Source of the DNA: Acinetobacter geminorum
Lineage (GTDB): Bacteria; Pseudomonadota; Gammaproteobacteria; Pseudomonadales; Moraxellaceae
NCBI RefSeq assembly: GCF_013009345.1
Contig: NZ_JABELE010000018.1
Coordinates: forward strand, 1 to 64,000
Direction: 5' to 3'
Length of the DNA stretch: 64,000 nucleotides
Shown: piece after piece, positions 9,607-18,614 of the stretch
How positions within the stretch are numbered: position 1 is the stretch's first letter
Layout of the letters: the number at the start of each line of letters is the position of its first letter
Translations under genes and position numbers: made by a program
The notes under the pieces: model-generated
Told to the model about the DNA's origin: nothing
The model's database searches: none
The model's input: the letters and a program-made list of their open reading frames with translations, nothing else

Positions 9607-9648
9607 TCAGCCTTCGCAAATTTTGCGGCATAACTTATTAAGTTATGA

Positions 9649-9695
9649 CTCCTTGCTTCTAATTTTTTATTAGGGGCTGTTTAAACCGTAAGGAG
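9649..9695 (+). promoter_or_regulatory. rpsF leader: candidate S6:S18 autoregulatory structure hiding the Shine-Dalgarno
   Basis: CTCCTT at 9649-9654 is perfectly complementary to AAGGAG at 9690-9695, which is the rpsF Shine-Dalgarno. Between them, CTAAT/ATTAG forms an inner stem, and an unpaired CCG (9686-9688) lies next to the outer stem. The S6:S18 complex is known to bind rpsF leaders through a conserved CCG beside a stem, which this layout matches. Two more hairpins lie upstream (CGCAAA/TTTGCG and CATAACTT/AAGTTATG). Confidence 0.6.
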
Positions 9696-9701
9696 CTGAC
9701 A

Positions 9702-10085
9702 ATGCGTCATTACGAAATCGTACTTTTGGTACACCCAGACCAAAGCGATCAAGTTGTAGGTATGGTTGAACGCTATATCTCTCAGATCAAAGAAGCTGAA
9801 GGTCAAATTCACCGTTTAGAAGATTGGGGCCGTCGTCAATTGGCTTACCCAATTAACAAAATTCACAAAGCGCACTACATTCTTATGAATGTTGAATGTG
9901 GTCAAACTACGCTTGATGAGTTAGAAGAATTATTCCGTTATAACGACGCGATCATTCGTAACCTTATCATCCGTCGTGAACACGCAATCACTGAAGAGTC
10001 ATTGCTTGCTAAGAGTGCTGAAGAAAAGCGTGCGCGTAAAGCTCAACGCGAAGAAGCACAGCAAGTTGCTCAAGAAGCTGAATAA
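9702..10085 (+). CDS. rpsF: 30S ribosomal protein S6
   Basis: 127 aa. Small-subunit protein that pairs with S18 on the platform. MRHYEIVLLVHPDQSDQV at the start and EDWGRRQLAYPINK are typical. The C-terminal tail is charged and Ala/Glu/Gln-rich (about 103-127), as in many proteobacterial S6 proteins. AAGGAG lies 7 bases upstream and looks sequestered in the leader fold. First gene of rpsF-rpsR-rplI. A priB gene between rpsF and rpsR, as in enterics, is absent. Confidence 0.98.
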   Translation: MRHYEIVLLVHPDQSDQVVGMVERYISQIKEAEGQIHRLEDWGRRQLAYPINKIHKAHYILMNVECGQTTLDELEELFRYNDAIIRNLIIRREHAITEESLLAKSAEEKRARKAQREEAQQVAQEAE

Positions 10086-10096
10086 GGAGAACATCA

Positions 10097-10324
10097 ATGG
10101 CACGTTTTTACCGTCGTCGCAAGTTCTGCCGCTTTACAGCTGAGAATGTTGCGTACATCGACTACAAAGATATCGACACTTTAAAACAGTACATCACTGA
10201 AAACGGCAAGATTGTTCCTAGCCGTATCACTGGTACTAAAGCTCGTTATCAACGTCAATTAGCACTTGCTATCAAACAAGCTCGCTATTTGTCTTTGATT
10301 CCGTACACTGACAACCATAAGTGA
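10097..10324 (+). CDS. rpsR: 30S ribosomal protein S18
   Basis: 75 aa. Small-subunit platform protein that binds S6. MARFYRRRKFCRFTAE at the N-terminus and TGTKARYQRQLALAIKQARY are diagnostic. Only 11 bases separate it from rpsF, with AAGGAG in the gap, so the pair is made together as expected for the S6:S18 heterodimer. rplI follows after 8 bases. Confidence 0.98.
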   Translation: MARFYRRRKFCRFTAENVAYIDYKDIDTLKQYITENGKIVPSRITGTKARYQRQLALAIKQARYLSLIPYTDNHK

Positions 10325-10332
10325 GGTGATCT

Positions 10333-10779
10333 GTGGACGTTATCTTATTACAACGCATTAAGAACCTTGGTAAATTAGGCGATAAAGTATCAGTTAAAGC
10401 TGGTTACGGCCGTAACTTCCTTATCCCTCAAGGTAAAGCAGTTGCAGCTACTGAAGCTAACACTGCTGCTTTTGAAGCTCGTCGTGCTGAACTTGAAAAG
10501 CAAGAAGCTGAAGTTTTAGCTGCTGCTCAAGCACGTGCTGAACAATTGAACGAAGTTAACATCGTTATCACTGCTAAAGCTGGTGACGAAGGTAAACTGT
10601 TCGGTTCTATCGGTACTCGTGACATCGCTGACGCATTAACGAATGCTGGTCTTACAGTTGACCGTGCAGAAGTTCGTTTACCAAATGGTGCGCTTCGTCA
10701 CACTGGTGAATTCAACATCGCAATCCAATTGCATCATGATGTTGTTGCAGAAGTTCTCGTTACTATCGTATCTGAGTAA
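10333..10779 (+). CDS. rplI: 50S ribosomal protein L9
   Basis: 148 aa, starting at a GTG with GAGGTGAT just upstream. The N-terminal domain has the L9 signature VILLQRIKNLGKLGDKVSVKAGYGRNFLIP within about residues 3-33, followed by a long helix rich in Ala/Glu and a C-terminal RNA-binding domain. Last gene of the operon, ending in a strong terminator. Confidence 0.98.
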   Translation: MDVILLQRIKNLGKLGDKVSVKAGYGRNFLIPQGKAVAATEANTAAFEARRAELEKQEAEVLAAAQARAEQLNEVNIVITAKAGDEGKLFGSIGTRDIADALTNAGLTVDRAEVRLPNGALRHTGEFNIAIQLHHDVVAEVLVTIVSE

Positions 10780-10788
10780 TTTCTCATC

Positions 10789-10824
10789 AAAAAAAAGAGC
10801 ATGCTTTTGCATGCTCTTTTTTTA
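10789..10824 (+). terminator. intrinsic terminator after rplI
   Basis: The arms AGAGCATGC (10796-10804) and GCATGCTCT (10809-10817) flank a TTTT loop, with A-tract and T-run on either side. A textbook terminator. Confidence 0.9.
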
Positions 10825-10977
10825 TGTTTCAAATTTTAAAATAAGATATATTAATTCCTGATCAGTTCTTCAGTTTAATTGGTTTTTTAATTAGGTAGTT
10901 TATTTAATTTTGTTTTAAGATAGTTCTCGGCTTTACAGCCTCTTTGTGTACACCTTTCTTTATCATCAGGTCTAATT

Positions 10978-12423
10978 ATGTCTCAGGCGAATGCCACTTC
11001 TTTAGCGCTTTCATCTCCAACAGAAAATAAAACGAGTGAATCAGGCCAACTTAAAGAGTTTCGCACTCCCCCACACAATTTAGCTATTGAACAAGCTGTT
11101 CTAGCTGCCCTGATGACAGTTGCCGAATCTTTCGAACAAGTTAATGATGTACTCAAAGAAAATGATTTTTACGCGACTCGCCATAAATATATTTTTCGTG
11201 CAATCGAGAAATTAGCACAAGAAAACTCACCTTATGATGCCGTCTTAGTAAGTGACTGGCTCTTAAAACAAAATTTACTAGACGCTATTGGTGGCGAAGA
11301 ATACTTAATGCAGCTTATGGCTGACTCACCTTCAAGTTTCTATAACTTAGAAACTTATGCCACTAAAATTAAAGAGTTTTCTACACTTCGTAGCATGATT
11401 AAAGTTAGTACTGAAATTTTGCAAAATGCTTATGACACGAAAGGCCGCGGTGTTAGTGAAATTTTAGACTTAGCTGAAACAAGTATTTTCTCATTAGCAG
11501 AACAGCACAATAACAATAAAAAAGATGCTGGTCCTAAATCTATTAGTTCTGTTACCGCCGACGTAATTAGTAAGCTTGATGAGCTTTCAAAATTAGATGG
11601 CAATATTACAGGTTTAACGACTGGCTTCTTAGAACTTGATAACAAAACATCTGGTATGCAACCTGGTGACTTAATTATTGTTGCTGCACGTCCATCGATG
11701 GGTAAAACTACTTTTGCCATGAACCTGGTTGAGAGTGTTTTGCAATATAACAAGTTACCTGCTCTGGTCTTTTCAATGGAGATGCCAGCAGACTCAATTG
11801 CGATGCGTCTTATTTCCGCAATGGGTAAAGTCCATCAAGGACATTTACGTTCGGGAAATTTAGATGCAGATGAATGGACCAAGGTAACTGGTACAATTTT
11901 GCAGCTTCAGCAAATGCATTTGTATATTGATGACTCATCTGCTCTGCCTCCAACTGAACTTCGTGCCCGTGCTCGTCGTGTTGCCAAAATGCATGATGGT
12001 AAAATTGGTTGCATCATGGTCGATTACTTGCAGCTCATGAAAGTCCCAGGCATGGGTGATAACCGTGTAGGCGAGATTTCAGAAATTTCACGTAGCTTAA
12101 AAGCGTTAGCGAAAGAAATGCAATGTCCTGTTATTGCACTTTCCCAGCTTAACCGAAGTCTGGAAAACCGTCCAAATAAACGCCCTGTAATGTCCGACTT
12201 ACGTGAATCCGGTGCGATCGAGCAGGATGCCGACTTAATTATGTTTATTTACCGTGATGAGGTTTATAACAAAGAGTCAAAAGAAGCCGGCACTGCAGAA
12301 ATTATTATTGGTAAGCAGCGTAACGGTCCAATTGGTTCAGTTCGTCTTGCTTTTGAAGGTCAATATACTCGATTTAGTAATCTCTCTCCTGAGTATTACA
12401 GCCAATATGATGATGAAGAATAA
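10978..12423 (+). CDS. dnaB: replicative DNA helicase DnaB
   Basis: 481 aa hexameric 5'-3' helicase of the replication fork. The N-terminal domain (about 30-135) starts RTPPHNLAIEQAVLAALM. A linker leads to the RecA-like domain with Walker A ARPSMGKTTFAMN near residue 238, a Walker B region CIMVDYLQLM, and a Q/R-finger region ALSQLNRSLENRPNKRP. It is separate from the rplI operon (terminator between) and 26 bases upstream of alr, a common dnaB-alr arrangement in gammaproteobacteria. Confidence 0.97.
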   Translation: MSQANATSLALSSPTENKTSESGQLKEFRTPPHNLAIEQAVLAALMTVAESFEQVNDVLKENDFYATRHKYIFRAIEKLAQENSPYDAVLVSDWLLKQNLLDAIGGEEYLMQLMADSPSSFYNLETYATKIKEFSTLRSMIKVSTEILQNAYDTKGRGVSEILDLAETSIFSLAEQHNNNKKDAGPKSISSVTADVISKLDELSKLDGNITGLTTGFLELDNKTSGMQPGDLIIVAARPSMGKTTFAMNLVESVLQYNKLPALVFSMEMPADSIAMRLISAMGKVHQGHLRSGNLDADEWTKVTGTILQLQQMHLYIDDSSALPPTELRARARRVAKMHDGKIGCIMVDYLQLMKVPGMGDNRVGEISEISRSLKALAKEMQCPVIALSQLNRSLENRPNKRPVMSDLRESGAIEQDADLIMFIYRDEVYNKESKEAGTAEIIIGKQRNGPIGSVRLAFEGQYTRFSNLSPEYYSQYDDEE

Positions 12424-12449
12424 GCTCTATCTCTAGCCCAAAGGAGTAA

Positions 12450-13526
12450 ATGAGGGTGCGCCAAGCAACAGTTTATATTGACCGTAATGCACTTCAATAT
12501 AATTTAAGCCGTGTCAAACAACTCGCAACAAATTCAAAAATTGTAAGTATGGTAAAAGCTAATGCTTATGGACATGGAATCAAAGACTGTTTAGCAGCCT
12601 TAAATGCATCAGATGCCTTTGGTGTCGCCTGCCTACAAGAAGGTTTGGAAATTCGTGAATTAGGATTTCAGCAGCCTGTTACTTTAATTGAAGGGGTATT
12701 TTCTGAAGATGAAATGCCAATTGCAATTAAACAAAAATTTGAATGTGTCATTCACCATCAACAACAGTTTGAATGGTTGATTAAACACAAACAAGCGTAC
12801 ATCAACCAAAGTTTAAAAGTCTGGGTTAAACTTAATAGTGGGATGAACCGGTTAGGTTTTAAAAATCCAGAAATTATTGAAATTATTAAAACTTTAAAAT
12901 CTGAAGGATTTACTTGTGTACTTGCGATGCATTTCGCAAATGCAGATGTAGACCATCCACTTAACGAGCAACAAAAACAACAATTTCTACAAGTTAAACA
13001 AGCTTGTGATCCAGTTTTAGCTTCTTGCTGTAACTCAGCTGCCATTTATAAATGGCCAGAGTTACATTTTGATTATGTTCGTCCGGGTATCATGCTTTAC
13101 GGCGCCTCACCTTTTGCAAATCAAACAGTCTATGATCTTGACTTAAAACCAGTGATGACTTTTTCAGCAGAAGTGATTGCACTCAACCATATTCAAACTA
13201 ATGAACATGTCGGTTATGGATCAACTTTCTGCGCCACGCAAGCAATGGATATCGCGATTGTTTCTATAGGTTACGGTGATGGTTATCCACGAGCTTATGT
13301 TAAACAAAACTATGTCGCTATTGATAAACATCTCTGTGCAGTTGTAGGGCGAGTGAGTATGGATATGATTGCAATCGACGTGACAGGCATGCAAGTAAAA
13401 TTAGGCACTCCAGTTGAACTCTGGGGTCCACATCGCTTAGTTGATGATGTTGCGGATGCAAACGGAACGATAGGATATGAATTACTCTGTCGCTTAAGTA
13501 ATCGCCCCACTCGTAAAAGCAGTTAA
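12450..13526 (+). CDS. alr: alanine racemase (PLP-dependent, biosynthetic)
   Basis: 358 aa. Converts L- to D-alanine for peptidoglycan. The PLP lysine lies in SMVKANAYGHG near residue 35, the catalytic tyrosine in HVGYGSTF, and the barrel phosphate-binding part in DYVRPGIMLYGASPF. The start ATG follows AAAGGAGTAA. Probably co-transcribed with dnaB. It ends at a symmetrical hairpin shared with the convergent Anbu operon. Confidence 0.96.
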   Translation: MRVRQATVYIDRNALQYNLSRVKQLATNSKIVSMVKANAYGHGIKDCLAALNASDAFGVACLQEGLEIRELGFQQPVTLIEGVFSEDEMPIAIKQKFECVIHHQQQFEWLIKHKQAYINQSLKVWVKLNSGMNRLGFKNPEIIEIIKTLKSEGFTCVLAMHFANADVDHPLNEQQKQQFLQVKQACDPVLASCCNSAAIYKWPELHFDYVRPGIMLYGASPFANQTVYDLDLKPVMTFSAEVIALNHIQTNEHVGYGSTFCATQAMDIAIVSIGYGDGYPRAYVKQNYVAIDKHLCAVVGRVSMDMIAIDVTGMQVKLGTPVELWGPHRLVDDVADANGTIGYELLCRLSNRPTRKSS

Positions 13527-13538
13527 ATAATAAATATA

Positions 13539-13570
13539 AAAAAAAATCCAAGCATGCTTGGATTTTTTTA
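13539..13570. terminator. bidirectional terminator between alr and the Anbu operon
   Basis: AAATCCAAGCATGCTTGGATTT is almost fully palindromic and is flanked by an A-tract on the left and a T-tract on the right, so it can end transcripts arriving from both sides. Confidence 0.85.
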
Positions 13571-13586
13571 TTTAAACACGCAAAAT

Positions 13587-14321
13587 TTATCGCCAGTAAT
13601 CATCTGTAGGCTTTGGCATTTCCTGTAATCCCCGACGAAGAGTATCTGACCATTGCTTACTAATCTGTGAGAAATAAGGATCATCCTCGGTTATTCGTTT
13701 TCCCATGGGGATAACAAAGCTATCTTTAATGTAGACCAATGCATCAAGTGGTAAGCCAACAGAAACATTTGAACGCAAAGTCGAATCAAAAGAAATCAGG
13801 CTACAACGTAATGCATCGTCTAGTGGCATTGCATAATATAAAGCTCGATCCAGAATAGGCTTTCCATATTTACTTTCACCTATTTGAAAATAAGGTGTAT
13901 CTGTAGTTGCACAAATAAAATTGCCTTGTGGATAGACATTATAGAGTTGCATATCCCCACCTTTAATCTGCCCACCTACCAAAATACTACAGGCATAATT
14001 CATTTGTTCTTGGGTGTCCGAACTAATATCCTCTAAAACAGTTTTTAAGGTTTTACCAATCAGTTCAGCCGCCTCAAACATCGTATTAACACTATATAGG
14101 TTAGGCTCTTGCTGCAAAGTAAGGGCATTTTGTAAATGACCTATAACAGCTTGTGTTGTTGCTAAGTTACCTGCAGTTTGCAAGGCAATAAAACGTTCTC
14201 CGGTAACGCCGAAAGTATGCAGTTTTCGGAACACAGAAATATGGTCAACTCCTGCATTGGTCCTCGTGTCACTAATAAACACTAAACCTTGTTCCAATCT
14301 TAGCGCACAACAATAGGTCAT
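13587..14321 (-). CDS. Anbu, proteasome-type Ntn-hydrolase
   Basis: 244 aa member of the Anbu (ancestral beta-subunit) branch of the proteasome/HslV superfamily, a self-compartmentalising peptidase in the cytoplasm. The catalytic Thr follows the initiator Met (MTYCCALRLEQG). In mature numbering D17 lies in FISDTRTNAG and a Lys near 32 in SVFRKLHTFG, as in proteasome beta subunits. There is no propeptide. It is the last of four genes with the same strand and short gaps. The other three (ATP-grasp, alpha-E, transglutaminase-like) are the known conserved partners of Anbu. Its natural substrate is unknown. Confidence 0.9.
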   Translation of the reverse strand: MTYCCALRLEQGLVFISDTRTNAGVDHISVFRKLHTFGVTGERFIALQTAGNLATTQAVIGHLQNALTLQQEPNLYSVNTMFEAAELIGKTLKTVLEDISSDTQEQMNYACSILVGGQIKGGDMQLYNVYPQGNFICATTDTPYFQIGESKYGKPILDRALYYAMPLDDALRCSLISFDSTLRSNVSVGLPLDALVYIKDSFVIPMGKRITEDDPYFSQISKQWSDTLRRGLQEMPKPTDDYWR

Positions 14322-14337
14322 TTCATTCTCTTTACAT

Positions 14338-15117
14338 TCAACATGCCAACACTTGAACCACAGACATCATGTTCTCAACTCCACCTTGCTCTCTTACGCC
14401 ACGAATAGGTGCCACATCGAGATAGTCACGTCCTACAGCAAGGTAGATGTGATGTTTGGGTGTAAACAATTGATTGCTTACATCAAAACAATACCACTGA
14501 TTTTCTAAAAATACCTCCGCCCAAGCGTGACTGGCAAGGTGCGGATAGTTTTGATCAAATAGATAACCAGAGACATAACGTGCAGGTAATTGTAGCGCAC
14601 GACACATCGCAATTAAAATGTGAGCATGATCTTGACATACTCCTTGACCTGCATGAAATGCTTCAATCGCAGTTGTCTGAACCGAAGTACTTTCAGGTTG
14701 GTAAAGTATTTTTTGCAAGATATATTCGCTTAATAACGCAATATGCTGTCGGTCCTTAGCCACTACAATATTTTTGGCAAAGTCCAACATTCCCGAATCA
14801 CATCGAGTTGCACCTGTCATCTGCAAAAACAAATTTGTAGGTGTAGAGAGATCAACACAACCCCATTCTACATTTTGAAGCTCAACAATGCCTTGAGCCA
14901 TAAATGTCAGATGTTGATATGGATAACGCTGACTAGCCGTCATCCATACATTGTTAAATATATCTCTCTTTATTGTCTTATCACCCGGCACGCTAATTGC
15001 CCAATTTATAACATGTTGATGCGGTGATGTTTGAGGCATCATTTTAATATACTGAATGCTGTTCCGAGCAGTTTCAGTATAGCTATAATGCGTTTGATGA
15101 TTAACCATCAATTTCAT
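14338..15117 (-). CDS. transglutaminase-like cysteine protease family protein (Anbu operon)
   Basis: 259 aa. The N-terminal beta domain (about 1-120) is the bacterial transglutaminase-like N-terminal region (MKLMVNHQTHYSYTETARN). The catalytic core has Cys in GQGVCQDHAHILIAMCRAL near residue 167, His in ASHAWAEVFL and Asp in WYCFDVSNQ, giving a complete Cys-His-Asp triad. The family is predicted to act as a protease or amide-modifying enzyme. Gaps are 16 bases to Anbu and 2 bases from the alpha-E gene. The operon context suggests it handles a peptide or tagged substrate together with Anbu, which is an inference. Confidence 0.88.
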   Translation of the reverse strand: MKLMVNHQTHYSYTETARNSIQYIKMMPQTSPHQHVINWAISVPGDKTIKRDIFNNVWMTASQRYPYQHLTFMAQGIVELQNVEWGCVDLSTPTNLFLQMTGATRCDSGMLDFAKNIVVAKDRQHIALLSEYILQKILYQPESTSVQTTAIEAFHAGQGVCQDHAHILIAMCRALQLPARYVSGYLFDQNYPHLASHAWAEVFLENQWYCFDVSNQLFTPKHHIYLAVGRDYLDVAPIRGVREQGGVENMMSVVQVLAC

Positions 15118-15119
15118 AA

Positions 15120-15716
15120 TCAGCCCTTAAACATATTTTCTAACTGCTGTGTAAAAGTATAGTAAGCATCCCAAGTAAGTTGCTGCTTTAATACTTGCCA
15201 ATTTTCATCTATATTTTCCCAATTCAAATTAGCAAGCTGTTGCACCACCAAATCTAGTTCTAATACAAGAACAGATAAATCTTCTCCAAAACGCAGCTCT
15301 ATATCAAATTGCTCTATTTTTTGGCCTAAATGCAAAAATAAACGTACATCCTCATGTTCTGCTTCTAGTATTTGTGTGCATTGTTCGACAGCTTTACTTA
15401 ATGCATCAGGTTGAGGTTGAAGTGTATTAATAACATTATTTAATTCTGCATAAGCATGTGATGACAAAATACCTCTTAGTTCCTGAATATTATCTTTAGC
15501 AATAATGAGCTGGTTCAGTAATGAAAATGTTTGCTTCTTGTCTAACATATAGTGATTTAGTAATTCTGCATTTTCTATAACCAAACCAAATGCTGCTGCA
15601 AATTTTGTTGCTTTCTCATCTTCTGTAAAGGGTAAATGAGAGGCTGCAAATTTAACTCGCATCAAATATCGGCCCAACCAATATATTTGATGCGCACTCG
15701 AATTGAGTAAAACCAT
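15120..15716 (-). CDS. alpha-E domain protein (DUF403), short form
   Basis: 198 aa from the ATG at 15716, which has GAGGAA about 6 bases upstream. A longer TTG-started frame overlaps the upstream stop and is less likely. The diagnostic segment is QIYWLGRYLMR near residue 10. The rest is all-helical with acidic stretches. Usual alpha-E proteins are about 300 aa, so this one is a shortened version, although no frameshift is visible. The family always travels with the circularly permuted ATP-grasp and transglutaminase genes. No biochemical role is established. Confidence 0.8.
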   Translation of the reverse strand: MVLLNSSAHQIYWLGRYLMRVKFAASHLPFTEDEKATKFAAAFGLVIENAELLNHYMLDKKQTFSLLNQLIIAKDNIQELRGILSSHAYAELNNVINTLQPQPDALSKAVEQCTQILEAEHEDVRLFLHLGQKIEQFDIELRFGEDLSVLVLELDLVVQQLANLNWENIDENWQVLKQQLTWDAYYTFTQQLENMFKG

Positions 15717-15737
15717 AAAGTTCCTCTTAACCCACAA

Positions 15738-17288
15738 TCAGGAATGTAACGTTTCGACAACCCATGTATCTTTTATACCGCCACCTTGAGATGAATTTAC
15801 GACCAAGGAGCCAGCTTGCATTGCAACTCGGGTTAAGCCACCAGGTACAATCTCGGTACGATAAGGTGAACTTAATACAAATGGACGTAAGTCAATATGA
15901 CGCTCAGCTACGCCGCCTGTCGTTAAAGTTGGAGCAACGGATAAAGCTAATGTAGGCTGTGCAATATACATATGTGGCATAGCAATTAATTTTTTTCTAA
16001 AGTCATCAATTTCGCATGAGCTTGCTTTAGGCCCAATCAACATGCCATATCCGCCTGAACCTTGTGCTTCTTTAACGACTAATTGATCAAGATTAGAGAG
16101 TACATAATCTAAGTGTTCTTCCTTACGGCACTGATAAGTAGGTACATTTTTTAGAATTGGTGTTTCATCCAGATAATATTGAATCATTTGATCTACATAA
16201 GGATAAATAGATTTATCATCGGCCACACCAGTTCCAGGTGCATTTGCAATCACAACATTTTTTTGCAAATAAGCAGACATAAGTCCTGCAACACCTAAAG
16301 CACTATCTGGTCGAAATGCTAAAGGATCTAGAAAATCATCATCTAAACGGCGGTAAATTACGTCTACTTTTTGACGCCCACGAATAGTTTTGACAAAAAC
16401 TTGATCATTTTCTACAAATAAATCACGATTTGTAACTAAGGGCACATCCATTTCACGCGCTAAAAAAGCATGCTCATAATAAGCACTATTAAAACGTCCT
16501 GGTGTTAGTACCACGATAAAAGGTTGATCGGCAGGTGAATTCTCTTGCAATATTTCTTTTAAAAGTTTTGGATAATGCTCAATTCCTTGTAAATTATTGG
16601 CTGTACATAGCTCAGGCATTAATTTCTGGCTAATATTTCGGCTTTCAATCATATAAGACACACCGGAAGGTGTTCTCAAGTTATCTTCTAATACAAAAAA
16701 CTCCCCTTCATCGTCACGAATAATATCAATTCCACTAATTTGTGAATAAATTTTCCCCTTTAAAGAATGTTTAAGCATATGAGGCTGGAAAGCATCATTC
16801 CCCATAATTTGTTCTTCAGGGATAATTTGCTCTTTTAAAATATGTTGTCCATGATAAATATCGTCCAGGAAATAATTTAATGCTTTAACACGTTGCGCAC
16901 AGCCTGAGGCAATCTTTTCCCATTGTTTTTTTTCGATTACTCTTGGAATTAAATCAAATGGGATAGTGCGTTCCGTCCCTTCTTTATCACCATAAACATT
17001 AAAAGTGATCCCATGGTAAAGAAAATGTTGTTTTGCTTGGGTATTTAGCTCCTTTAGCTCATCTAAAGTACGGATGCTCAACCATTGTTCAATTTTTTTA
17101 GAAGCTGCACCATTTGACGTTACATCATCAAGCATCTCATTAAAGAACTGTGATTTGAGTTGCTCAAAGAGATTAGTTTGCACAGAAATATGTTCTAAAA
17201 AAGAGGTTGGGTTAATGAGTGCCGTTGTTGTCTGCTCTTGTATAAAAAAATCATTATCAATATGTAATTCATGATCTTGTTCTGACAT
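15738..17288 (-). CDS. circularly permuted ATP-grasp protein (DUF404/DUF407)
   Basis: 516 aa from the ATG at 17288. ACGAGG is correctly spaced, whereas a GTG 6 bases earlier sits in the spacer. It contains the family marks GITFNVYGDKEGTERTIPFD, the ATP-binding NLRTPSGVSYMIESR, RRLDDDFLDPLAF and a C-terminal GSGGYGMLIGP with ERHIDLRPFVLS. ATP-grasp members ligate a carboxylate to an amine via acyl phosphate, and this type 2 group is predicted to build a peptide-like tag. First gene of the Anbu operon. 225 bases of non-coding DNA separate it from the divergent WYL regulator. Confidence 0.92.
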   Translation of the reverse strand: MSEQDHELHIDNDFFIQEQTTTALINPTSFLEHISVQTNLFEQLKSQFFNEMLDDVTSNGAASKKIEQWLSIRTLDELKELNTQAKQHFLYHGITFNVYGDKEGTERTIPFDLIPRVIEKKQWEKIASGCAQRVKALNYFLDDIYHGQHILKEQIIPEEQIMGNDAFQPHMLKHSLKGKIYSQISGIDIIRDDEGEFFVLEDNLRTPSGVSYMIESRNISQKLMPELCTANNLQGIEHYPKLLKEILQENSPADQPFIVVLTPGRFNSAYYEHAFLAREMDVPLVTNRDLFVENDQVFVKTIRGRQKVDVIYRRLDDDFLDPLAFRPDSALGVAGLMSAYLQKNVVIANAPGTGVADDKSIYPYVDQMIQYYLDETPILKNVPTYQCRKEEHLDYVLSNLDQLVVKEAQGSGGYGMLIGPKASSCEIDDFRKKLIAMPHMYIAQPTLALSVAPTLTTGGVAERHIDLRPFVLSSPYRTEIVPGGLTRVAMQAGSLVVNSSQGGGIKDTWVVETLHS

Positions 17289-17513
17289 AACCACCTCGTC
17301 TTATCATTTATCTATATTTCATTTTTAAATAAGCAATTTCAGTGCCACTTATATATCTATAGTACTTTTACGGCATTATTGTTCTAACTTTCTTCTAAAT
17401 ATTAACATCGTTTGCCCAACGGGCTATAAACCGAATCTGACAAACTTGCTAAATCTGTAAAGATTTTTTATTGTGTTGACACCAAAGCAATTGGATATAG
17501 ATGTATTACGCTT

Positions 17514-18521
17514 ATGTCTGTAATAGAAAAAGAAACTTCGAATAGTTTATATCGCCAATGGCAGATTTTATCTCGCCTACCGACCGGTAAATGGATCGGA
17601 ACTCGAGAATTACAAGAAATGCTTGAACGTGAAGGTATTGATATTAGTTTAAGAACTATTCAACGTGACTTAAATCAAATTGCTCAACGTTTCCCGATAG
17701 AGAGCAATAAAGCCGTACCTCAAGGGTGGCGGTGGCAATCGGATGCACCTATTCAAAGCTTACCTCACATGACAAGTTCTCAAGCAGTAACCTTTATGAT
17801 GGTTGAGGAACACCTTAAGCACTTACTCCCTCCCAGCCTGCTTGATGAGATGGGACCATGGTTTGATTTAGCCAAACGAAGTCTTTCTACTCAAAATAAT
17901 GTGAGACAGTGGATTAACCGTGTACGCATTGTTCCTGCAAGTCAACCTCTTATTCCACCTGTAGTCGATCGAAATGCTCAACAAGCAATTTATGAAGGCT
18001 TGCTCCAAGACAAGCAAATAGAATGCATTTATCGAGCACGAGTCAATCAGGGTGAAGACCGAACATATATCTTAAATCCTTTAGCATTGGTACAAAAAGG
18101 TGCAGTAATTTATTTAATTTGCACACGACATGACAAAACTGAAGTTCAAACTTTTGCTCTGCACCGTTTTAAATCAGCAAAAGTATTAGACAGTCGAGCA
18201 CTACATCCTGTTAATTTTGATATTGATCATTATATTGATTCAGGTGCTTTAGGCTTTAGAGTGGACTACAACCAGCCAACTGAATCAATTCAGCTCACCT
18301 TAACCATGACAGAGCAAACTGCTAAAACTTTTTATGAAAGTCAGTTAAGTAAAGATCAAACAATTACCCCACTTGAGGAAAATATTGTAGAAGTCACAGC
18401 GACTGTACCTTTTACATCTCAATTGGTATGGTGGTTACGTAGTTTTGGTAAGAAATTACTCCATATTGAACCAGTACAAGTACACAATGCTGTGCGAGAA
18501 ATTGAAACTGAGAGTAAATAG
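17514..18521 (+). CDS. WYL-domain transcriptional regulator
   Basis: 335 aa. The N-terminal winged helix-turn-helix (about 12-75) has TRELQEMLEREGIDISLRTI and QRDLNQIAQRFPIE, like the HTH_11/DeoR type. A WYL domain (about 155-235) follows with IECIYRARVNQGEDR and VIYLICTRHDKTE, then a WCX C-terminal extension. WYL proteins are ligand-controlled regulators. Divergent orientation from the Anbu operon suggests that it controls that operon, but this is not shown. No distinctive operator was identified between them. Confidence 0.88.
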   Translation: MSVIEKETSNSLYRQWQILSRLPTGKWIGTRELQEMLEREGIDISLRTIQRDLNQIAQRFPIESNKAVPQGWRWQSDAPIQSLPHMTSSQAVTFMMVEEHLKHLLPPSLLDEMGPWFDLAKRSLSTQNNVRQWINRVRIVPASQPLIPPVVDRNAQQAIYEGLLQDKQIECIYRARVNQGEDRTYILNPLALVQKGAVIYLICTRHDKTEVQTFALHRFKSAKVLDSRALHPVNFDIDHYIDSGALGFRVDYNQPTESIQLTLTMTEQTAKTFYESQLSKDQTITPLEENIVEVTATVPFTSQLVWWLRSFGKKLLHIEPVQVHNAVREIETESK

Positions 18522-18527
18522 ATATAA

Positions 18528-18556
18528 AAAAAGAGAACCATAAGGTTCTCTTTAGA
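18528..18556 (+). terminator. intrinsic terminator after the WYL regulator
   Basis: The arms AAAGAGAACC (18530-18539) and GGTTCTCTTT (18544-18553) flank the loop ATAA, with an A-tract upstream. The T-run is short (CTTT), so strength is moderate. Confidence 0.7.
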
Positions 18557-18614
18557 TTTTGAATTGTAATTTTCTTAATTTTATATTGTTCTTATATTTT
18601 TACTTGTTTTCAGA

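Noticed and set aside
15717..15737. TTG-started extension of the alpha-E protein
   Set aside because: It abuts the stop of the upstream gene and has no Shine-Dalgarno; the ATG at 15716 has one.
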